Positions 49,293 through 64,000 of a DNA stretch of 64,000 nt are shown piece by piece. The position numbers and the translations under genes were made by a program. Below the pieces are notes generated by a model. The model was not told where the DNA came from. It was given only the letters and a program-made list of their open reading frames with translations, and made no database searches. The stretch lies in the NCBI RefSeq assembly GCF_000003815.2, contig NC_049994.1, positions 16,228,523 through 16,292,522 on the forward strand, written 5' to 3'. Every line of letters starts with the position of its first letter. The first letter of the stretch is position 1. The DNA is from Branchiostoma floridae. Lineage: Eukaryota > Chordata > Leptocardii > Amphioxiformes > Branchiostomatidae.

Positions 49293-49564
49293 CTGGCCCA
49301 AGATTGAAAGGTTCATCTCCTAGACTACGACAACAGTGCACGTTCACATATCATATTACCGACAACGTTACGTGGTGAGGCTTAGAGGGTTATGGCTGTG
49401 GGCTCCCAGCATGAAACTTGTTTATTAGTTTATTACCCAACGAACAGAGAGAACATCAGAGTAGAGTAGAAGGCAGCACTACAGTACTGAGGAGAGAGGC
49501 AACCTAGTCAGACACGTGACTGAACGCTAGAACTACACAACGTGTGGCTACAAAAATACCATAT

Positions 49565-51694
<2,130 letters not shown>

Positions 51695-52308
51695 CTACGG
51701 AGAAGAGAGTGGCCCAGCCACGAAGGGGAACTTTCAATCAGCATCACGATTCATAAACACAAACACGCTGTAAAAAAACTCTGTTCTTGGTATCGGTGGA
51801 AAGAAAATAGGAGCAACTGACGTCAATTCTCATAATTCTGCCAGTACCAAAGGCTGCCAAATTTGAAAAAAAGAAAAACAAAAAAAAACAGGTCTTTAAT
51901 CCTTCCACATTGGATGTGATGCAGTGGAAAAACATTGCAAACACACAACAAACAAACAAACAGACCAAAAATATATACCTCCATTTTCATGGAGGCAAAA
52001 AAAACAAACATTGTCAAGGCCTTCTCGAGAATGATTTTGAGCACCCGTTTATCTGAAGTGTGCATATATACCTTGGGACTGATGCTGTATCTACTAACCT
52101 CGTTCACCTTTCCAAGCTTTTGACACTCTGGAGGGAAGGGGGGGGGGTGCGAGAGAAGGCTGTGAAGGGCAAAAAACAACTTGGAAGTAGTCTGCACCAA
52201 GGAAGTTGGCTTCAGAATATTAGTCCTCTTTCAAATGGCTTCTATATCCAGTAGAGTGTGATACAAGATAAATAACAATAATAACGCCCCTTCGAAATGT
52301 AGACTCGC

Positions 52309-52326
52309 CCGTTACCATGGTAACGG
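52309..52326. promoter_or_regulatory. Perfect 18-bp palindrome / RFX X-box consensus (unit 1; also 58258-58275)
   Basis: CCGTTACCATGGTAACGG fits the RFX X-box consensus GTNRCC(N0-3)RGYAAC in both orientations. It is conserved at 58258-58275 in unit 2; the third equivalent would be past the window. It lies about 600 bases upstream, in minus-strand sense, of the first recognised exon of R3HCC1L-like copy 1. Confidence 0.5.
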
Positions 52327-55300
52327 ATATGGGTACACGGCGTAATCTGCAGTCAAAATATGCGGGGTGGCGCCCGGTTATGAACCCTATTTAAATTTTT
52401 GCTCCAGCGCTATTCGTTGATTTTGTATGCATATTTTTCACTTTTATTTCAGGTCTCATTGATGAGTTTTTTCTTCCCATAGACTTCTATGTTATAATTC
52501 GTGATTTACATGGGCGCGTTCATAATGAAGATACGTAACATTTTAGCAGATTTTTCATTCCGAAGTATGTTGAGCACATTAACCCTACATCGTGGGAAAG
52601 AATTGCCAACGTCAACCACACATAGGTTCTTTTTTTATAGCAATTACAAACTACGATTTAAGTCAATCCCCCCCCAAAAGGCCCTTCTTCGCTGTTAGTG
52701 TACAACCGCACCACTCAGAACCCAGGACAGTGTACCTCCGACCTGGCGCGCGGCTGCAAAACTTTACCTGCTACTTTCTTCAGTTACAAACAAGCTTTCA
52801 CCAATCTAACTTTTCAGATCAGTTCAGCTACCTAAAAGGGAATTTCTTACCGCTAAAAACACGCGTCCATGCAACCGTTTACTTTTTGGCTCGGATCTCT
52901 TTTAGGGTGTCCACTCGCGGAGTAATACATCGATCAGACCGGCTTAAATGACTTATGGTCTACCGATCTGATAAATTTACATTTGTAATACTTTGCAGTC
53001 TGTTCATGTTAAATTGGAATACCTTCAGTTGCTTAAGCATTGTTACATTTGAATTTCAGTTATGACTATTGTTATCTTTGAGATTCCAAATCTGTTTTCT
53101 ATTGTTATGGCTGGATTGAAATCTTTGTGTATCATTTACGCCAGTCTTTAATTGGTACTACACTACATGTACTATCATCAATCAGTCGGATGGTTCATCA
53201 ACTTTTTCCTTGTTCTTTGAAAAACCCAATAAAAATATAAGAAAAAACAAAACAAGAAGAAGTCCACACAGAGTACTCTAGGGCAGGGTTCTGCCCAAAT
53301 AATTTAATCAACTCATGGTCACAGCAAATAACAAATCTCCATTGGTGGATGAATACAAACTTGACATTATTTCATTGAACTAGAGAGTCGACCTATCACA
53401 AGACTGTTGCCATGGTTACTGTTGCCACGGTTACCTGGAATGGCAAGCACCAGAGTCGATCGACGGAAAGGGCGAGGCTCCCCGATACCAGTGGACTATA
53501 GATTTCTCTAAAACCTCTCGACAACAATTACGTCCACACAATTTGACTCATCAGTCATCGCTCAGTAATACCATAATCATCAATTTATAATCACTTAAAT
53601 CTAGATTATAACACTTCTTTTTTGTCATCATAAAAATCTTGTAGATATCTGTGTAAAGATACCGCTTTCTGAACTCACTTAAGTACTCGGAAGGAATTGA
53701 CGTACTTGATTTCATTGATAAAAGATTATACAACAAGAGGTGTGAAATCTTGCCACTGGATCAGCGTTAAGAGACCCTTCCCTTTCGTTAGTGGTTTGGT
53801 TATTGTGTGGCTGTGAGAGTTTCTCCTAGTAAGTGTGTTTTTCTGTACGACTAGCCCTTGTGTGTAGAATAAAACTGATATAAGCGGGTTGTGGGGTGTG
53901 TTACCGTCCTCACATTTATCTAAAAACATAACCTCTGTATTCTACAGCGTTTATGATTCATTGTAATGCTACAAATCTGTTCTTTTCTCTGTGCTTGCCA
54001 TTGCAAGATTGGAGCAGCAGTTATTAATACTAATAAGCCATTGACTTAAAACAACGCTAGGTACAAAAAGCGTATGAAGCTTGTGAGTAACGAAAAGCCA
54101 CGACTGGGGAGGGCACAAAAATCTCTTTCGACATTGCACAAAATGTAGGCTGGCGAGAACAGCTGTCCCCCAAAACAAAATCACACAGTTCAAGACTTCA
54201 TTTCTTCATCATCATCATCATATATACGCACAAATATACTGTGTCAGGAAATACCTGTATATTCTCACACCACATATCGAGTAAGCCGTATCTACATACG
54301 TGTGTGGGGCATATCACGTTGTATCCACGATACAACAGTCACTACGACAGTTCTGAGGGACAACCTCGCCCGCGCCAACCGGTCTTCAAATAAAAAATGG
54401 GTGAAAAAATTCTCTCTTATCTTGCACGACGTTCTCTTGTATAGATACACATTAAATATACACTACACCAAAACGGCTTTTCTATCTGATTTCTCACCTA
54501 TTCAACATCCTAGGGAATCGGAGCGCTATCTATAGCCACACCATGGTCGTACTTGGTTATATAGATAATATACAGGTGTCTAAACAGGTGTCTAAGCAGC
54601 ATAACCAGGGTGCTGGAAGGATCCCAGCCACAGAGAGAGAAATGGCACTAGTACATTTACACTTGGGGTGTCACATGCGACCTTGAAAGACAAGTTCCGA
54701 TAGAAAAACATACATATATATATATATAGAGAGAGAGAGAAGATAAAACAACACGGGTGCATGCTTTTTGAACAAATTTTTTGCACATGCATGGATCAAA
54801 GTATTTCCCAGTAAGTACCCTATGTGTGTAACAATATTGCTTATTAAATATCAGAACCCTAAGAATTTCCAGGATTCTCAGAGAAGTTGCACGTAAGAGT
54901 AAACGGAAAAACAGACCATACATTTATGACTTATACTATTAAAAGGAAGCATTGGTAATACATAAGACAGGTTTACACAGAAGGCGGAAAGAGCAAAAAT
55001 TGACAATTTCATGTGAAGATACCGTCTTTCAAACTAGCATAATGACAGGTTGGTGGAAGGATTGTAGAAACTTAACGAGCAAATCAATTAGGAGTACAGT
55101 CATAAGACAGCAAACAGAGACGTGTACAAAAATCTGAAAGAAAAGTTGCAGGAACGACGTTTCTTAAGATTTCTGAAAGGCACCTTGGCTGAAGGAAGAA
55201 CTTCCTACTCCATAATATGTTCCACATCCCAGAATGCACCACACAGCCGCTGTAAGCAGTGCAGTGCATCATGGAACCCCGTGTAACTCCAGCAGCTTGG

Positions 55301-55592
55301 TGTACTTTGACCTCTGACCTCTGGCCCAAGATTGAAAGGTTCATCTCCTAGACTACGACAACAGTGCACGTTCACATATCATATTACCGACAACGTTACG
55401 TGGTGAGGCTTAGAGGGTTATGGCTGTGGGCTCCCAGCATGAAACTTGTTTATTAGTTTATTACCCAACGAACAGAGAGAACATCAGAGTAGAGTAGAAG
55501 GCAGCACTACAGTACTGAGGAGAGAGGCAACCTAGTCAGACACGTGACTGAACGCTAGAACTACACAACGTGTGGCTACAAAAATACCATAT

Positions 55593-57723
<2,131 letters not shown>

Positions 57724-60662
57724 CTACGGAGAAGAGAGTGGCCCAGCCACGAAGGGGAACTTACAATCAGCATCACGATTCATAAACACAAACACGCTGT
57801 AAAAAACACTCCGTTTTTGGTATCGCTAACGTCAATTCTCATAATTCTGCCAGTACCAAATGCTGCCAAATTTAAAAATTTGAAAAAACAAACGAACAAA
57901 CAAACAGACCGAAAACATATACCTCCATTTTCATGGAGGCAAAAAAACAAACATTGTCAAGGCCTTCTCGAGAATGATTTTGAGCACACGTTTATCTGAA
58001 GTGTGCATATATACCTTGGGACTGATGCTGTATCTACTAAACTCGTTCACCATTCCAAGCTTTTGACACTATGGAGGGAAGGGGCGGGGGGGGGGGGTGC
58101 GAGAGAAGGCTGTGAAGGGCAAAAAACAACTTGGAAGTAGTCAGTGCACCAAGGAAGTTGGCTTCAGAACATTAGTCCTCTTTCAAATGGCTTCTATATC
58201 CAGTAGAGTACGATACAAGATAAATAATGATAACGCCCCTTGGAAATGTAGACTCGCCCGTTACCATGGTAACGGATATGGGTACACGGCGTAATCTGCA
58301 GTCAAAATATGCGGGATGGCGCCCGGTTATGAACCCTATTTAATTTTTTGCTCCAGCGCTATTCGTTCATTTTGTATGAATATTTTTCACTTTTATTTCA
58401 GGTCTCATTGATGAGTTTTTTCTTCCCATAGACTTCTATGTTATAATTCGTGATTTACATGGGCGCGTTCATAATGAAGATACGTAACATTTTAGCAGAT
58501 TTTTCATTCCGAAGTATGTTGAGCACATTAACCCTACATCGTGGGAAAGAATTGCCAACGTCAACCACACATAGGTTCTTTTTTTATAGCAATTACAAAC
58601 TACGATTAGTCAATCCCCCAAAAGGCCTTTCTTCGCTGTTACTGTACAACCGCACCACTCAGAACCCAGGACAGTGTACCTCCGACCTGGCGCGCGGCTG
58701 CAAAACTTTACCTGCTACTTTCTTCAGTTACAAACAAGCTTTCACCAATCTAACTTTTCAGATCAGTTCAGCTACCTAAAAGGGAATTTCTTACCGCTAA
58801 AAACACGCGTCCATGCAACCGTTTACTTTTTGGCTCGGATCTCTTTTAGGGTGCCCACTCGCGGAGTAATACATCAATCAGACCTTAAATGACTTATGCT
58901 CTACCGATCTGATAAAATTACATTTGTAATACTTTGCAGTCTGTTCATGTTAAATTGGAATACCTTCAGTTGCTTAAGCATTGTTACATTTGAATTTCAG
59001 TTATGACTATTGTTATCTTTGAGATTCCAAATTTGATTTTCTGTTTTCTATTGTTATGGCTGGATTGAAATCTTTGTGTATCATTTACGCCAGTCTTTAA
59101 TTGGTACTACATGTACTATCATCAATCAGTCGGATGGTTCATCAAGTTTTTCCTTGTTATTTTGTTCTTTGAAAAACCCAATAAAAATATAAGAAAAAAC
59201 AAAACAAGAAGAAGTCCACACAGAGTACTCTAGGGCAGGGTTCTGCCCAAATAATTTAATCAACTCATGGTCACAGCAAATAACAAATCTCCATTGGTGG
59301 ATGAATACAAACTTGACATTATTTCATTGAACTAGAGAGTCGACCTATCACAAGACTGTTGCCATGGTTACTGTTGCCACGGTTACCTGGAATGGCAAGC
59401 ACCAGAGTCGATCGACGGAAAGGGCGAGGCTCCCCGATACCAGTGGACTATAGATTTCTCTAAAACCTCTCGACAACAATTACGTCCACACAATTTGACT
59501 CATCAGTCATCGCTCAGTAATACCATAATCATCAATTTATAATCACTTAAATCTAGATTATAACACTTCTTTTTTGTCATCATAAAAATCTTGTAGATAT
59601 CTGTGTAAAGATACCGCTTTCTGAACTCACTTAAGTACTCGGAAGGAATTGACGTACTTGATTTCATTGATAAAAGATTATACAACAAGAGGTGTGAAAT
59701 CTTGCCACTGGATCAGCGTTAAGAGACCCTTCCCTTTCGTTAGTGGTTTGGTTATTGTGTGGCTGTGAGAGTTTCTCCTAGTAAGTGTGTTTTTCTGTAC
59801 GACTAGCCCTTGTGTGTAGAATAAAACTGATATAAGCGGGTTGTGGGGTGTGTTACCGTCCTCACATTTATCTAAAAACATAACCTCTGTATTCTACAGC
59901 GTTTATGATTCATTGTAATGCTACAAATCTGTTCTTTTCTCTGTGCTTGCCATTGCAAGATTGGAGCAGCAGTTATTAATACTAATAAGCCATTGACTTA
60001 AAACAACGCTAGGTACAAAAAGCGTATGAAGCTTGTGAGTAACGAAAAGCCACGACTGGGGAGGGCACAAAAATCTCTTTCGACATTGCACAAAATGTAG
60101 GCTGGCGAGAACAGCTGTCCCCCAAAACAAAATCACACAGTTCAAGACTTCATTTCTTCATCATCATCATCATATATACGCACAAATATACTGTGTCAGG
60201 AAATACCTGTATATTCTCACACCACATATCGAGTAAGCCGTATCTACATACGTGTGTGGGGCATATCACGTTGTATCCACGATACAACAGTCACTACGAC
60301 AGTTCTGAGGGACAACCTCGCCCGCGCCAACCGGTCTTCAAATAAAAAATGGGTGAAAAAATTCTCTCTTATCTTGCACGACGTTCTCTTGTATAGATAC
60401 ACATTAAATATACACTACACCAAAACGGCTTTTCTATCTGATTTCTCACCTATTCAACATCCTAGGGAATCGGAGCGCTATCTATAGCCACACCATGGTC
60501 GTACTTGGTTATATAGATAATATACAGGTGTCTAAGCAGCATAACCAGAGTGCTGGAAGGATCCCAGCCACAGAGAGAGAAATGGCACTAGTGCATTTAC
60601 ACTTGGGGGGAGGGGGGCGGATGTCACATGCGACCTTGAAAGACAATTTCCGATAGAAAAAC

Positions 60663-60693
<31 letters not shown>

Positions 60694-61545
60694 AGATAAA
60701 ACAACACGGGTGCATGCTTTTTGAACAAATTTTTTGCACATGCAAGGATCAAAGTATTTCCCAGTAAGTACCCTATGTGTGTAACAATATTGCTTATTAA
60801 ATATCAGAACCCTAAGAATTTCCAGGATTCTCAGAGAAGTTGCACGTAAGAGTAAATGGAAAAACAGACCATACATTTATGACTTATACTATTAAAAAGA
60901 AGCATTGGTAATACATAAGACAGGTTTACACAGAAGGCGGAAAGAGCAAAAATTGACAATTTCATGTGAAGATACCGTCTTTCAAACTAGCATACTGACA
61001 GGTTGGTGGAAGGAGTGTAGAAACTTAACGAGCAAATCAATTAGGAGTACAGTCATAAGACAGCAAACAGAGATGTGTACAAAAATCTGAAAGAAAAGTT
61101 GCAGGAACGACGTTTCTTAAGATTTCTGAAAGGCACCTTGGCTGAAGGAAGAACTTCCTACTCCATAATATGTTCCACATCCCAGAATGCACCACACAGC
61201 CGCTGTAAGCAGTGCAGTGCATCATGGAACCCCGTGTAACTCCAGCAGCTTGGTGTACTTTGACCTCTGACCTCTGGCCCAAGATTGAAAGGTTCATCTC
61301 CTAGACTACGACAACAGTGCACGTTCACATATCATATTACCGACAACGTTACGTGGTGAGGCTTAGAGGGTTATGGCTGTGGGCTCCCAGCATGAAACTT
61401 GTTTATTAGTTTATTACCCAACGAACAGAGAGAACATCAGAGTAGAGTAGAAGGCAGCACTACAGTACTGAGGAGAGAGGCAACCTAGTCAGACACGTGA
61501 CTGAACGCTAGAACTACACAACGTGTGGCTACAAAAATACCATAT

Positions 61546-63689
<2,144 letters not shown>

Positions 63690-64000
63690 CTACGGAGAAG
63701 AGAGTGGCCCAGCCACGAAGGGGAACTTACAATCAGCATCACGATTCATAAACACAAACACGCTGTAAAAAACACTCCGTTTTTGGTATCGCTAACGTCA
63801 ATTCTCATAATTCTGCCAGTACCGAAGGCTGCCAAATTAAGTAAACAAAGAGGTCTTTAATCCTTCCACATTGGATGTGATCCAGTGGTGGAAAAACATT
63901 GCAAACACGCAACAAACAAACAAACAGACCAAAAACATATACCTCCATTTTCATGGAGGCAAAAAAACAAACATTGTCAAGGCCTTCTCGAGAATGATTT

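Noticed and set aside
48180..49320. Short open frames repeated in all three array units
   Set aside because: Repetition alone makes them look conserved. They contain no known motif and lie in the presumed 3' UTR or flank.
51823..52200. Minus-strand frame containing ECQKLGK with plausible acceptor CCCTCCAG
   Set aside because: A possible upstream exon of the R3HCC1L-like gene, but any visible donor gives phase 0 whereas the next exon needs phase 1. Unit 2 shows changes and unit-specific indels nearby.

Overview
The window looks like nuclear DNA of an invertebrate chordate, most likely a lancelet (Branchiostoma-like cephalochordate). This is inferred from many short-exon genes with GT-AG introns, a SMARCC protein close to the vertebrate form, a NIDO plus C-type-lectin secreted protein, and very many small inverted-repeat elements, tRNA-derived SINE-like sequences and minisatellites. 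No bacterial or organellar features are visible.

Layout. (1) 159-15204, plus strand: most of a SMARCC1/2-type SWI/SNF (BAF) subunit gene. I place 21 exons in one consistent reading frame; the 5' exons lie left of the window. Its introns hold hAT-like and TA-flanked MITEs and a LINE remnant. Unusually, many copies of the gene's own exon edges, splice sites included, sit next to the parent exons. (2) 15.2-22.5 kb: minisatellites, transposon fossils and no convincing gene. (3) 22518-35200, minus strand: a secreted NIDO + C-type lectin gene. Eight coding exons give 422 aa, and a probable untranslated first exon with a TATA-like box lies near 35.1-35.2 kb. (4) 35.3-40.1 kb: nested transposable elements. 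(5) 40175-45251: two divergent, intronless prolyl 4-hydroxylase alpha-subunit genes about 1.7 kb apart. A fold-back sequence and a dead C-type-lectin exon lie between them. (6) 46920 to the window end: a tandem array of a roughly 6 kb unit (two full copies and a partial third). Each copy carries the same two 3'-terminal exons, minus strand, of a gene resembling the C-terminal RRM-like part of R3HCC1/R3HCC1L.

The genes do not form a pathway. They are a nuclear chromatin remodeller, a secreted adhesion or recognition protein, two ER collagen-modifying enzymes and a putative RNA-binding-fold protein. The most unusual signal is in the SMARCC gene: tandem duplicates of splice-junction sequence, including three 45-nt, open, phase-compatible candidate cassette exons at 9183-9592.

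All exon calls come from reading splice sites and frames by eye. No database search or alignment program was used.
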